Shown: positions 7,341 to 16,734, counted from the stretch's first letter. The stretch: 25,326 nucleotides of DNA from Polyangiaceae bacterium (GCA_025936205.1 JAICTU010000061.1:1-25326); one strand, 5' to 3'. Numbers and translations are program-made. Notes: generated by a model from the sequence alone, not told the origin.

Positions 7341-8801
7341 ATGCTGCCCGGCGCCATGCAATTCAACGGCTACGACCCGGAAAACGGCCCATTCTTTGAT
7401 GAATTGTTTCGGGCGCCGGGGCGCCCCAGGCCCGGGCTGGAGGCCGTGGTCGCCGGGATCGATGGGCTGGAAGAGGGGGTGCTCCGGGCCCGGCAACGCG
7501 CCGCCGAGCACCTGCTGCTCAACCTCGGCATCACCTTCACGCTGAAGGGCGACGCCGACGGGGACGGCTCGGAACGCATCTTTCCCTTCGACATCATCCC
7601 GCGAGTGATCACGGCCAGGGAGTGGCAGCGCCTGGAGCGCGGCATCACGCAGCGCCTCGAGGCGCTCAATCTGTTCCTGGCGGATGTCTACGGCGAGCGC
7701 CGGATCGTGCGCGAGGGCGTGCTCCCCGAGTACCTGATCGCGAGCTGCGCCGACTACCGACCCCAGTGTCGCGGGCTGCAGCCGCCACGCGGCATCTGGT
7801 GCCACGTCTCGGGCACCGACTTGGTGCGCCACAAGGACGGCGAGTTCTATGTGCTGGAAGACAACCTGCGCTGCCCGTCCGGCGTGAGCTACGTGCTCGA
7901 AAACCGCGAGCTGGTGAAGCGCACGTTCCCCGGCATGTTCGAGCAGCTGTCGATCCGCCACGTGTACGACTACCCGATGCGCCTGCTGGAGACGCTGCGC
8001 TACCTGGCGCTGGATCGAGTGGACGATCCGCGCGTGGTGGTGCTCACGCCCGGTCGCTACAACAGCGCCTACTACGAGCACTGCTTCCTGGCGCAGCAGA
8101 TGGGCGTGGAGCTGGTCGAGTCACAGGACCTGGTGGTGGACGGCGGCTACGTGCAGATGAAGACCACGCGCGGGCTGGAGCGTGTGGATGTGATCTATCG
8201 CCGCGTCGGCGACGACTATCTCGACCCCAAGGTCTTCCGCCCGGAGTCGTTGCTCGGCGTGCCCGGTCTGTTCCAGGCCTACCTGGATCAGAAGGTGGCG
8301 CTGGCCAATGCGCCCGGCACGGGGGTAGCGGACGACAAGGCGGTCTACGCCTACGTGGAAAAGATGATCCGCTTCTATCTGAGCGAGGAGCCGGTCCTGA
8401 AGAACGTGCCCACCTACGTGTGCTCGGACGAGGAAGATCGGCGCTACGTGCTCGAGCACCTCCAGGAGCTGGTGGTGAAGGCCACCGACGGCGCGGGCGG
8501 TTACGGCATGCTGGTGGGCCCGCACTCCACGGCGGAGGAGCGCCGCGACTTCCACGGCCGAGTCAGCAAGAATCCGCGCGGCTACATCGCGCAGCCCACT
8601 CTCTCACTGTCGCGGGTGCCGACCATCATCGAAGATCGCTTCGAGCCCCGGCACGTCGATCTTCGGCCGTTCGCGCTGCACGGCAAGGAAATTTACGTGC
8701 AGCCGGGCGGGCTCACCCGCGTCGCGCTGAAGCGTGGTTCGCTGGTCGTGAATTCTTCCCAGGGCGGCGGCAGCAAAGATACCTGGGTCCTGGCGGATTA
8801 G
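7341..8801 (+). CDS. Circularly permuted ATP-grasp type 2 protein (COG2308), predicted peptide/amide ligase, stand-alone form
   Basis: 486 aa, the usual length for the stand-alone CP_ATPgrasp family. Conserved blocks in order: YDPENGPFFDELF near the N-terminus, FPFDIIPRVI, LNLFLADVYG (109-118), EDNLRCPSGVSYVLENR (173-189), VLTPGRYNSAYYEH (234-247), LQELVVKATDGAGGYGMLVGP (374-394; Lys380 and a glycine-rich loop), EPRHVDLRPF (435-444) and VQPGGLTRVAL ending in GGGSKDTW (475-482). ATP-grasp enzymes activate a carboxylate as acyl-phosphate and join it to an amine. The family has been predicted to be an amidoligase, but the substrate is unknown. A start at ATG 7356 (MQFNGYD) is equally possible. 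It is first of a five-gene run; the alpha-E gene starts 14 nt after the stop. Confidence 0.93.
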   Translation: MLPGAMQFNGYDPENGPFFDELFRAPGRPRPGLEAVVAGIDGLEEGVLRARQRAAEHLLLNLGITFTLKGDADGDGSERIFPFDIIPRVITAREWQRLERGITQRLEALNLFLADVYGERRIVREGVLPEYLIASCADYRPQCRGLQPPRGIWCHVSGTDLVRHKDGEFYVLEDNLRCPSGVSYVLENRELVKRTFPGMFEQLSIRHVYDYPMRLLETLRYLALDRVDDPRVVVLTPGRYNSAYYEHCFLAQQMGVELVESQDLVVDGGYVQMKTTRGLERVDVIYRRVGDDYLDPKVFRPESLLGVPGLFQAYLDQKVALANAPGTGVADDKAVYAYVEKMIRFYLSEEPVLKNVPTYVCSDEEDRRYVLEHLQELVVKATDGAGGYGMLVGPHSTAEERRDFHGRVSKNPRGYIAQPTLSLSRVPTIIEDRFEPRHVDLRPFALHGKEIYVQPGGLTRVALKRGSLVVNSSQGGGSKDTWVLAD

Positions 8802-8815
8802 AAGAGGAAACTGTC

Positions 8816-9808
8816 GTGTTGAGCCGAGTTGCCGACGCCATCTACTGGGCGAGTCGTTATGTGGAGCGCGCGGAAAACGTCGCGCGCTTCATCGAGGTGA
8901 ACCTCAATCTGATGCTGGAGACGCCGATCGGGCAGCGCTCGAGCTGGCGTCCGCTGGTCATGACGACCGGCGATCACGAGTTCTTCGACAAGAGTCACAG
9001 CGAGGCCAACGCCGAGTCCGTGGCCTGGTTCTTGACCTTCGACCCTGCGTATCCGAACAGCATCCTCTCCTCGCTGGCGCAAGCGCGCGACAACGCGCGC
9101 ACCGTGCGCGAGATCATCTCGCGCGAGATGTGGCAGGAGCTGAACGAATTCTACCTGATGGTGAAGCAGGCGAGCCGCAGCCCCTTTCGCGTGGGCGAGC
9201 TGGGTGATTTCTTGCAGCGCGTGAAGATGAGCGGCATTCACTACGAAGGCGTCACCAACGCCACCTTGAGCCGCGGCGAGGCCTGGTCCTTCGCGCGGCT
9301 CGGGCGCCTGCTGGAGCGCGCCGACAAGACCAGCCGCATTCTGGACGTCAAGTACTACACGCTGAGCTCGCCCTCGAGCGTCGTGGATCAAGCCGGCTGG
9401 GGCGCGCTCTTGAATTCGGCGAGCGCGCTGCAGATGTACCGGCAACACCACCATGTCCTGAGCCCGGCCGACGTCGCGCGCTTCCTGCTGCTCAACCGCC
9501 AGTTTCCGCGATCCATCCTGTATAGCGTCAGCGAGGCGCAGCTCAGCCTGCATGCCGTCGCGGGAACTTCAGCGAAATCTTCTGCACACCGAGCCACGCG
9601 ATTATTGGGGCGCCTACAGGCCAACCTGAACTACGCGGGCATCGAAGAAGTGATGGAGCAGGGGCTCCACCATTACATCGACTGGGTGCAGCGCTCGTTG
9701 AACGACGTGGGCGACGCGATCCAGACCGGCTTTTTCGGCTATGCGCCGGCCCCGCCGAGCGCTACGACGAGCGCCAGCTCACAGCACCAAGATCAAACGA
9801 GGAACTGA
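8816..9808 (+). CDS. Alpha-E domain protein (COG2307/DUF403)
   Basis: 330 aa from GTG 8816 (VLSRVADAIYW), with AGAGGAAA 6-12 nt upstream; the frame is open further back but overlaps the ATP-grasp gene. The N-terminal signature LSRVADAIYWASRYVERAEN is characteristic of the all-helical alpha-E family. The central LAQARDNARTVRE followed by ISREMWQELN (about 93-115) and the GEAWSFARLGRLLERADKTSRIL helix are also diagnostic. The extreme C-terminus is a low-complexity Ser/Thr/Gln tail. The biochemical role is unknown. It nearly always accompanies COG2308 ATP-grasp proteins, and fusions of the two exist (one lies downstream), so the two products very likely form a complex. The next gene starts 4 nt after this stop. 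Confidence 0.93.
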   Translation: MLSRVADAIYWASRYVERAENVARFIEVNLNLMLETPIGQRSSWRPLVMTTGDHEFFDKSHSEANAESVAWFLTFDPAYPNSILSSLAQARDNARTVREIISREMWQELNEFYLMVKQASRSPFRVGELGDFLQRVKMSGIHYEGVTNATLSRGEAWSFARLGRLLERADKTSRILDVKYYTLSSPSSVVDQAGWGALLNSASALQMYRQHHHVLSPADVARFLLLNRQFPRSILYSVSEAQLSLHAVAGTSAKSSAHRATRLLGRLQANLNYAGIEEVMEQGLHHYIDWVQRSLNDVGDAIQTGFFGYAPAPPSATTSASSQHQDQTRN

Positions 9809-9812
9809 GCCC

Positions 9813-12800
9813 ATGGCTGTCCGAGTCGCGCTGGAACACAAGACGATCTACCGCTACGAGCGGCCGATCAATCTGGGGCCGCAGGTCATCCGGCTGCGGC
9901 CGGCGCCGCACAACCGCACGCCCATCCATCGCTACTCGCTCAACATCGAGCCCGCACAGCACTTTCTGAACTGGCAGCAGGATCCGCACGGCAACTACCT
10001 CGCGCGGCTGGTGGTTCCGGGCCTCACGCAGGTCTTCAGCGTCAGCGTCGATCTGGTGGCGGATCTCGAAGCTTACAGCCCGTTCGACTTCTTTCTGGAG
10101 CCGAGCGCGGAGGAGTATCCCTTTCGCTACGAGCCCAAGCTCCGGCAAGAGCTCACGCCGTACCTGGAGACGGAGTCGAGCACGCCCATCCTGGCCGAGT
10201 TCATCGAGAGCCTGAACCGCTCGCGGCGCCGCACGGTGGATTTCCTGGTCGACGCCAACCGGCGCGTGTCCGAAGCCATCAAGTACCTGATCCGCATGGA
10301 CCCCGGCGTGCAGACGCCGGAGGAAACGCTCACCCTGCGCCAGGGCTCCTGTCGCGACTCTGCCTGGCTCCTGGTGCAGGTGCTGCGCAACCTGGGCGTC
10401 GCCGCGCGCTTCGTCTCCGGCTATCTGATCCAGCTGGAGCCCGATCAGCGACCGTTCGACGGCCCGCAGGGTCCCGAGCAGGACTTCACCGATCTGCACG
10501 CCTGGTGCGAGTGCTACATCCCCGGCGCGGGCTGGGTCGGCCTCGATCCGACCTCGGGCCTGTTCGCTGCCGAGGGCCACATTCCGCTGGCCTGCACGCC
10601 CAAGCCGGGCTCGGCTGCGCCCATCGAGGGACTCACCGACAAGGCCGAGACCGACTTCTCCTTCGAGATGCGCGTCTCGCGCATCGTCGATCGCCCGCGC
10701 ATCACCAAGCCCTACGCGGAGCAAGACTGGCAGGGCATTCTCGCGCTCGGTGACCGCGTGGACGCGGCCCTGCAGGCGAGCGACGTGCGGCTCAGCGTAG
10801 GCGGCGAGCCTACCTTCGTGAGCAGTCGCCACGCGGACGAGCCGGAGTGGAATACCGCGGCCCTCGGCGGAGAGAAGGCCACGCTGGCCGATCGCCTGCT
10901 GCGGCGGCTGTTTCCGCTCTGGGGCAAGGGCGGCTTCCTGCACCACGGCCAGGGCAAGTGGTACCCGGGCGAGCCGCTGCCGCGCTGGGCGTACAGCTGC
11001 TTCTTCCGTCACGACGGTGGGGTGCTCTGGAAGGATCCGCGCTGGATCGCCCAGACCGGCACCAACTACGAGCACAACATCGAGCATGCCGAGCGCTTCG
11101 CGCGCCGCTTGATCGAAAATCTGGGCCTAGGGCGCCACGGGCTCATGCCCGCGTATGAAGACGCCTGGTACTACATGTGGCGCGAGCGCCGGCTGCCCGC
11201 CAACGTGGACGTGCTGGACTCGCGGCTCGACGACCCGCTGGAGCGGCAGCGGCTGAGCCGCATCTTCGAGCAGGGGCTGAACACCAAGGTCGGATGGGTG
11301 CTGCCGCTCGCGTACAACGACGGCTGGGTCAGCGGCGAATGGTTCCTGCGCAAGGAGCACTGCTTGCTGATGCCGGGCGATTCTCCGATGGGCTTTCGCT
11401 TGCCGATCGACTCGCAACCCTGGGCGCTGCACCGCGAGCGCGACGAAGTGGTGCCGGCGGATACCTTCGCGCCGCTGCCCGCCCTGGCGAACGAGCATCA
11501 CTTTCCGCTCGCCCCGCGGACCGCGGGCGCGAGCCGGGTCGAGCAGCGGCGCTGGGTGCGCTCGCCGGAGGCGGACGCAGAGAGCGACGTCGAGCAGTTC
11601 GACGCCAGCGGCCGCAGGCACCTGACAGGCCAGCATCACGATGCACACGGCCCCGGCCGCGGCATGCAGCGCCCGGCGCCGACGGGCGCCGATCCCTTCA
11701 CCGCGCCGGCCTTCGGTGAATCCGCGCTCGGCATCACGCGCACCGCGCTGTGCGTGGAGCCGCGCCAGGGGCTGCTGCACATCTTCATGCCGCCGCTGGG
11801 CTACGCGCCGGCGTATCTGGAGCTGGTTGCCGCGATCGAGCGCACCGCGTCCGAGTTGCAGCTCCCCGTGCAGCTCGAGGGCTATCCGCCGCCGTTCGAT
11901 CCGCGCGTCGGCGAGTTCAAGGTCACGCCCGACCCCGGCGTGATCGAGGTCAACATTCCGCCCACCCGGAGCTGGCGCGGCAGCGTCTCCCAGACGGAGC
12001 AGCTCTACGATGCAGCCCGCCGGGAGCAGCTGGTCGCGGAGAAATTCGAGATCGACGGGACCCACGTTGGCTCCGGCGGCGGCAACCACCTGGTCATGGG
12101 CGGCATGCGCCCGGAAGACAGCCCCTTCCTGCGCCGCCCCGACGTGCTCGCGAGCTTGCTGCGCTTCTGGCACAACCACCCGAGCCTCTCCTACCTGTTC
12201 TCGGGGCGCTTCATCGGGCCCACCTCGCAGGCGCCGCGCTTCGACGAGGCGCGCGACGACGCCACCTACGAGATCGAGATCGCGCTGAAAGAGCTGGCGC
12301 GCGTGGCGAAGAATGAGACCGTCTACCCGTGGACGGTCGATCGCGCGCTGCGCAACCTGCTGATCGACGTCACGGGTAACACCCACCGCACCGAGTTCTG
12401 CATCGACAAGCTGTTCTCGCCCGATGGTCCGTCGGGGCGGCTCGGTCTGCTGGAGATGCGCGCCTTCGAGATGCCGCCGCACGAGCGCATGAGCGCCGTG
12501 CAGCAACTGCTCGTGCGCTCGTTGCTCAGCGTGTTCTGGCAGAAGCCCTACGAAGAAGAGCTGGTGAAATGGGGGACGCGCCTGCACGACGACTTCATGC
12601 TGCCCTTCTACGTGTGGACGGACATGCAGGATGTGGTGCACAGCCTGGAGCGCTGGGGTGTCGACGTGAAGCTCGGCTGGTTCCAGCCGCACTATGAGTT
12701 CCGCTTCCCGCGCTACGGTGAGTTGACGCTGGACGATACCCAGCTCGAAGTGCGCGGCGCGCTGGAGCCCTGGAACGTGCTCGGTGAGGAGTCGACCGGT

Positions 12801-13286
12801 GGCGGGCAGGCCCGCTACGTCGATTCTTCGCTGGAGCGCCTGCAGGTGCTGGTGCACGGCTGGGTGGAGGAGCGCTATCAGCTGCTCTGCAATCGGCACA
12901 AGATGCCACTTCAGCCCACAGGGCAGAACGGGCAGTACGTCGCGGGCGTTCGCTTCCGCGCCTGGCAGCCGCCCTCCTGCCTGCATCCGCTGATCCCCGT
13001 GCACGCGCCCTTGCACTTCGACATTTACGACAAGTGGTCCGGGCGCAGCGTCGCCGGCTGCACCTATCACGTCGTGCATCCCGGTGGGCGATCGGCCGAG
13101 GATCGGCCTGTCAATGCCGCTGCAGCGGAAAGCAGGCGCCTGGCCCGGTTCGAGGTTCGGGGGCACAGTGTCGGCGCCTTCGCTCCGCTGGAGCCGAGCG
13201 CCCAGGGCCCGACCGGGGTCCGGGGTATCCCCGGATCTGGAGTGCATCCGCATTTTCCCCGCACGCTTGACTTGAGACGGGCATAA
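9813..13286 (+). CDS. Transglutaminase-like cysteine protease/transferase fused to DUF2126 (COG1305-COG4196)
   Basis: 1157 aa from ATG 9813, with ACGAGGAA about 9 nt upstream. Residues 1-95 form the transglutaminase-associated beta domain (HKTIYRYERPINLGPQVIRLRP). The papain-like transglutaminase core follows with a full triad: Cys180 (QGSCRDSAWLLVQVLR), His229 (DLHAWCE) and Asp245 (GWVGLDPTSG). From about 315 to the end lies DUF2126, with DEPEWNTAALGGEKATLADRL, LMPAYEDAWYYMWRERRLP, DSRLDDPLERQRL, GESALGITRTALCVEPR and the C-terminal HPGG...FPRTLDLRR ending, so it is full length. A charged, His-rich stretch about 590-625 looks like an inter-domain linker. It presumably hydrolyses or transfers amide bonds made by the ATP-grasp partners; the substrate is unproven. 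It is translationally close to its neighbours on both sides. Confidence 0.94.
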   Translation: MAVRVALEHKTIYRYERPINLGPQVIRLRPAPHNRTPIHRYSLNIEPAQHFLNWQQDPHGNYLARLVVPGLTQVFSVSVDLVADLEAYSPFDFFLEPSAEEYPFRYEPKLRQELTPYLETESSTPILAEFIESLNRSRRRTVDFLVDANRRVSEAIKYLIRMDPGVQTPEETLTLRQGSCRDSAWLLVQVLRNLGVAARFVSGYLIQLEPDQRPFDGPQGPEQDFTDLHAWCECYIPGAGWVGLDPTSGLFAAEGHIPLACTPKPGSAAPIEGLTDKAETDFSFEMRVSRIVDRPRITKPYAEQDWQGILALGDRVDAALQASDVRLSVGGEPTFVSSRHADEPEWNTAALGGEKATLADRLLRRLFPLWGKGGFLHHGQGKWYPGEPLPRWAYSCFFRHDGGVLWKDPRWIAQTGTNYEHNIEHAERFARRLIENLGLGRHGLMPAYEDAWYYMWRERRLPANVDVLDSRLDDPLERQRLSRIFEQGLNTKVGWVLPLAYNDGWVSGEWFLRKEHCLLMPGDSPMGFRLPIDSQPWALHRERDEVVPADTFAPLPALANEHHFPLAPRTAGASRVEQRRWVRSPEADAESDVEQFDASGRRHLTGQHHDAHGPGRGMQRPAPTGADPFTAPAFGESALGITRTALCVEPRQGLLHIFMPPLGYAPAYLELVAAIERTASELQLPVQLEGYPPPFDPRVGEFKVTPDPGVIEVNIPPTRSWRGSVSQTEQLYDAARREQLVAEKFEIDGTHVGSGGGNHLVMGGMRPEDSPFLRRPDVLASLLRFWHNHPSLSYLFSGRFIGPTSQAPRFDEARDDATYEIEIALKELARVAKNETVYPWTVDRALRNLLIDVTGNTHRTEFCIDKLFSPDGPSGRLGLLEMRAFEMPPHERMSAVQQLLVRSLLSVFWQKPYEEELVKWGTRLHDDFMLPFYVWTDMQDVVHSLERWGVDVKLGWFQPHYEFRFPRYGELTLDDTQLEVRGALEPWNVLGEESTGGGQARYVDSSLERLQVLVHGWVEERYQLLCNRHKMPLQPTGQNGQYVAGVRFRAWQPPSCLHPLIPVHAPLHFDIYDKWSGRSVAGCTYHVVHPGGRSAEDRPVNAAAAESRRLARFEVRGHSVGAFAPLEPSAQGPTGVRGIPGSGVHPHFPRTLDLRRA

Positions 13287-13303
13287 AACAATGCTGGCTC
13301 GTC

Positions 13304-15847
13304 GTGTCGATGACGAGGCTCGCGCCAACGCTCGGAGAACGCTCGCTCGCGCTCCCTGAGGCCCCCGCGGGTTCCTACGACGAATATGCCGAGGCTGGTG
13401 AGCCACGAGCGCACCAGCGTCGCTTGCATGATTTTTTGCAGTCCTGCTCGCAGACCTCCGCCGGGACGCCCGGCGCGCCCACGGAGCTGGAACGGCTGAA
13501 TGCCGTACTGCGCCAGCGCATTGCGTCGCACGAAGTCACGTTCAACATGCTCGGCGCGCCGAACGGCAGCGATCGCTCGTGGCAGCTCGATCCGCTGCCG
13601 CTGGTGATCGCGCGCGAGCGCTGGGAGTCGTTGGCACGCGGTCTGCGCCAGCGCGCCAGGGTGCTGAGCGAGATGTACGCGGACTTCTACGGCCCCCGCC
13701 GGCTCCTGACGGAGGGCGTCGTTCCGCCCCAGCTGGTGCTCGGCAATCCGGACTTCGCGCGGGCCTGCTGCGGCTGGGAGCCGCGCGGCGGTCACGCCAT
13801 CCATCTCTACGCTTGCGACGTCGGCAGCGACGCGAGCGGCGAGTTCTCCGTGTACTCCGACCGGGCCGCGGCCCCCGCCGGTGCGGGCTACGCGCTCGAG
13901 AATCGGCTCGCGCTCGGCGGCGTGCTGAACAAGCTGTTCAACGACTACGGCGTGCACCGCTTGCGGCGCTTCTTCGCGTCGCTGGACGAGAGCGTGCACG
14001 CGTTGGTACACGGCGCCCAGCGCGACGCGCGTGTGGTCTTGCTCACGCCGGGCTTGAGCGACGAGAGCGCGTTCGAGCACGCCTACCTGGCGCGCTACCT
14101 CGGCTACGAGCTGGCGGAAGGCCGCGACCTCACGGTCCGCGATCGCGAAGTGTACCTGAAGACGCTCTCGGGGCTGAAGAAGGTCCACGTCATCGTACGG
14201 CGCACGCACGACCGCTGGTGTGACGCCGTGCACCTGCGGGAAGACTCGATCGTGGGCGTGCCGGGCCTGGTCGAGGCGGCCGCGGCCGGCAACGTGGCGC
14301 TGCTCAACCCGCTCGGCGTGGCCGCGGTGGAGGCGCCCGGGCTCAAGCCGTACCTGGACGCGGTCTGTCGCTTCTTCTTCGGCGACGCGCTGGAGCTGCC
14401 GTCCGTGCCCTCCTGGTGGTGCGGCGATCCAGCGGCCTGGTCCTATGTGCGCGAGCATCTGGACGAGCTGGTGTTCAAGCCGTCGATGCAGGAGCGCACC
14501 GGGCCATTGATCCGTCCGGCGCAGCTCAGCGCGGCGGAGCGCGCGGAGTTCATCGAGCGGCTGGAGAGCAACCCCGGCCAGTTCGTGGCCGAGGCCTGGC
14601 CGGGCCTGAGCTCGGCGCCGCTGCTCGAGGCGGGGCGGCTCAGCTCGGCACGCATCGCGATCCGCACCTTCCTGTGCCGGCGCGGCGATGACTACCTGGT
14701 GATGCCGGGAGGCGTGGCGCGCGTCAACGCGCCGCCCGACGGCCTGTTCCTCACGGGCGAGCAAGATGGCCTGAGCAAGGACATCTGGATCCCCTCGGGC
14801 ACGCAGATGACCAATCGCCCTCCGCCGGCCATGCCCGAAGGGCGCATCGAGCTACGGCGCGGTGGTCTGGAGCTGCCCAGCCGTCTGATCGACGATCTGT
14901 ACTGGCTCGGGCGTTACACCGAGCGCGGCGATCTCACCGCGCGCCTGCTGCGCTGTGCCTATGAGCGGGTGGGCAGCGAGGCCTCGGACGACGCGCCCCT
15001 GGCGCTCGATCGCATCCTGGACGCCCTGCAGGCACTCGAGATCTTGCCCAAGGGCAGCCGCCCCACGGACGCGGAAGCCGCGCTGGCGATGGCGTTGGGT
15101 GATGCGTCACAGCCTGCCAGCCTGTGCGGCCTGATGCAGAGCGTGCACTTCCTCTCGCAGCGCACGCGCGGCCGCCTCTCGCGTGACGCCTGGCAGACCC
15201 TGCACGAGATCGGCGAGTTGATCAGCGACCCGGCGCGGCCCGTCTCCAGCGACCCGATCGCCAAGCTCGGCCAGCTGCTGATACTGCTCTCGGCGGTGCG
15301 AGGCAGCACGCTCGACAACATGGTGCGCAGCCACGCCTGGACCTTCCTCGACATGGGCCGGCGCGTGGAGCGCGGCTCGATGACGCTGACCACGTTACGA
15401 GCCATGCTGGCCCCCGGCGCGGCGCGCATCCACATGGAGGTCCTGCTGGAGGTGGCAGACAGCCTGCTCACCTACCGCGCGCGCTACCTGAGCCAGTTGC
15501 AGGTGGCGCCGGTGGTGGACCTGCTGCTCACGGACGACAGCAATCCGCGCTCCGTCGTGTTCCAGGCGACCGAGCTGGTGCGCCACGTGTCGCAGTTGCC
15601 CAGCCAGGACGAAGTGCGCAACCCCGCCCAGCGCCGCGCGATCGCCCTGCAGAGCAGCCTGCTCACGCTGGACGTGGTGCGCGCCTGTAGCGGCAAGGGT
15701 GCGGAGCTGCGGCAGGCGCTGGAGGCCTGTAACGAGCTCTTCTGGCAGTTCTCCGACGACGTGGAGCACACCTGGTTCTCGCACACCAGCCCCTCGCACG
15801 CGCTGGCCGTGCCCGCCTGGGTCGACGAGGAGCTGGAGGCTCGATGA
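13304..15847 (+). CDS. Fusion of circularly permuted ATP-grasp (COG2308) and alpha-E (COG2307) domains; ATP-grasp part with altered active-site loops
   Basis: 847 aa from GTG 13304; ATG 13310 is also possible, and neither has a clear ribosome-binding site. ATP-grasp domain about 60-500: ERLNAVLRQRIASHEVTFNML, LSEMYADFYGPRRLL (121-135), ALENRLALG (197-205), VLLTPGLSDESAFEHAYLARYLG, GVPGLVEA and VMPGGVARV (466-474). Alpha-E domain about 520-840: LPSRLIDDLYWLGRYTERGD, TFLDMGRRVERGS, HTWFSHTSPSHALAVP. Compared with the stand-alone copy upstream, EDNLRCPSG has become SDRAAAPAG (185-193), the GAGGYGM loop after Lys392 is replaced by SMQERTG, EPRHVDLRPF is SSARIAIRTF, and GGGSKDTW is DGLSKDIW. Some of these changes are usual in the fused subfamily; the last looks specific. 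It may be a non-catalytic or differently specific partner. The stop overlaps the next ATG (ATGA). Confidence 0.92.
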   Translation: MSMTRLAPTLGERSLALPEAPAGSYDEYAEAGEPRAHQRRLHDFLQSCSQTSAGTPGAPTELERLNAVLRQRIASHEVTFNMLGAPNGSDRSWQLDPLPLVIARERWESLARGLRQRARVLSEMYADFYGPRRLLTEGVVPPQLVLGNPDFARACCGWEPRGGHAIHLYACDVGSDASGEFSVYSDRAAAPAGAGYALENRLALGGVLNKLFNDYGVHRLRRFFASLDESVHALVHGAQRDARVVLLTPGLSDESAFEHAYLARYLGYELAEGRDLTVRDREVYLKTLSGLKKVHVIVRRTHDRWCDAVHLREDSIVGVPGLVEAAAAGNVALLNPLGVAAVEAPGLKPYLDAVCRFFFGDALELPSVPSWWCGDPAAWSYVREHLDELVFKPSMQERTGPLIRPAQLSAAERAEFIERLESNPGQFVAEAWPGLSSAPLLEAGRLSSARIAIRTFLCRRGDDYLVMPGGVARVNAPPDGLFLTGEQDGLSKDIWIPSGTQMTNRPPPAMPEGRIELRRGGLELPSRLIDDLYWLGRYTERGDLTARLLRCAYERVGSEASDDAPLALDRILDALQALEILPKGSRPTDAEAALAMALGDASQPASLCGLMQSVHFLSQRTRGRLSRDAWQTLHEIGELISDPARPVSSDPIAKLGQLLILLSAVRGSTLDNMVRSHAWTFLDMGRRVERGSMTLTTLRAMLAPGAARIHMEVLLEVADSLLTYRARYLSQLQVAPVVDLLLTDDSNPRSVVFQATELVRHVSQLPSQDEVRNPAQRRAIALQSSLLTLDVVRACSGKGAELRQALEACNELFWQFSDDVEHTWFSHTSPSHALAVPAWVDEELEAR

Positions 15848-16734
15848 CGCTGTACCGGGTGCGCCACCAGACGCTCTATTCGTACGAGGCGCCCGTCCTG
15901 CACGCTCACCACCTGGCCCACCTGCGGCCGCGCCGCTTCGACTATCAGATCGCGCGCCGTACGCTGCTCGAGATCAACCCCTCGCCACGCGACCAGCACC
16001 GCCAGGAAGACTACTTCGGCAACGACTGCGACGTGCTCGAGGTGTTTTCCCCGCACGAAAAATTCGAGATCATCGCCACCAGCGAGATCGAGATCAAAGA
16101 GCGGCTCGCGCTCACGCGAGTGGCGGAGGAGCCGCACAAGTCGCTCAACTGGAGCGGCGCTGCCGAGCAACTGAGCAAGGAGCCGCGCTTGCTCTTCGCT
16201 CGCGAGTACTGCTTCGACTCGCCGCTCGTGCGCGTGCACCCGATGCTGCGCGAGTACGCCGAGCCGAGCTTCGGCGCGGGCCGCCCGCTGCTCGCCGCGG
16301 TGCTCGAGCTCTCCGATCGCATCCACAGCGACTTCAAGTACCAGCCGCTGAGCACCGACGTGAGCACACCGCTCGCGCAGGTGATGCGCGAGCGTCGCGG
16401 CGTGTGCCAGGACTTCGCGCACGTCATGATCGGCTGCCTGCGCTCGATGGGGCTCGCAGCGCGCTATATCTCCGGCTACCTGGAGACGGTGCCGCCGCCG
16501 GGGCAGCCGCGGCTGGTCGGCAGCGACGCCTCGCACGCCTGGGTCTCGGTCTTCTTCCCGGCCCTCGGCTGGCTCGATATCGATCCCACCAACGCGCTCT
16601 TGCCCAACCAGAGCCACATCACCGTGGCCTACGGGCGTGACTTCAGCGACGTGAGCCCGCTCAAGGGCGTGGTGCTCGGTGGAGGGCGCCATTACGTGAA
16701 GGTAGGCGTGGACGTGCAGCGCCTGGCGGACTGA
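15844..16734 (+). CDS. Transglutaminase-like cysteine protease family protein (COG1305), stand-alone
   Basis: 296 aa, the typical length of the stand-alone member of this system. Residues 1-95 are the N-terminal beta domain (YRVRHQTLYSYEAPVLHAHHLAHLRPR). The core has an intact triad: Cys188 (RRGVCQDFAHVMIGCLRSMG), His231 (DASHAWVSVFFPALGW) and Asp247 (LDIDPTN). The C-terminal SHITVAYGRDFSDVSPLKGVVLGGG is strongly conserved in the family. ATG 15844 overlaps the fused ATP-grasp/alpha-E stop by 4 nt, so translation is coupled. It is cytoplasmic, with no signal peptide. It probably processes the product of the ATP-grasp partner. It is distinct from the transglutaminase domain fused to DUF2126 upstream, so the locus carries two such activities. 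Confidence 0.95.
   Translation: MTLYRVRHQTLYSYEAPVLHAHHLAHLRPRRFDYQIARRTLLEINPSPRDQHRQEDYFGNDCDVLEVFSPHEKFEIIATSEIEIKERLALTRVAEEPHKSLNWSGAAEQLSKEPRLLFAREYCFDSPLVRVHPMLREYAEPSFGAGRPLLAAVLELSDRIHSDFKYQPLSTDVSTPLAQVMRERRGVCQDFAHVMIGCLRSMGLAARYISGYLETVPPPGQPRLVGSDASHAWVSVFFPALGWLDIDPTNALLPNQSHITVAYGRDFSDVSPLKGVVLGGGRHYVKVGVDVQRLAD

Noticed and set aside
11127..13406. 759-codon minus-strand frame opposite the transglutaminase-DUF2126 gene
   Set aside because: Its composition (His/Arg/Gln/Ala-rich) is typical of an antisense shadow. The plus strand encodes conserved DUF2126 motifs along the whole length.
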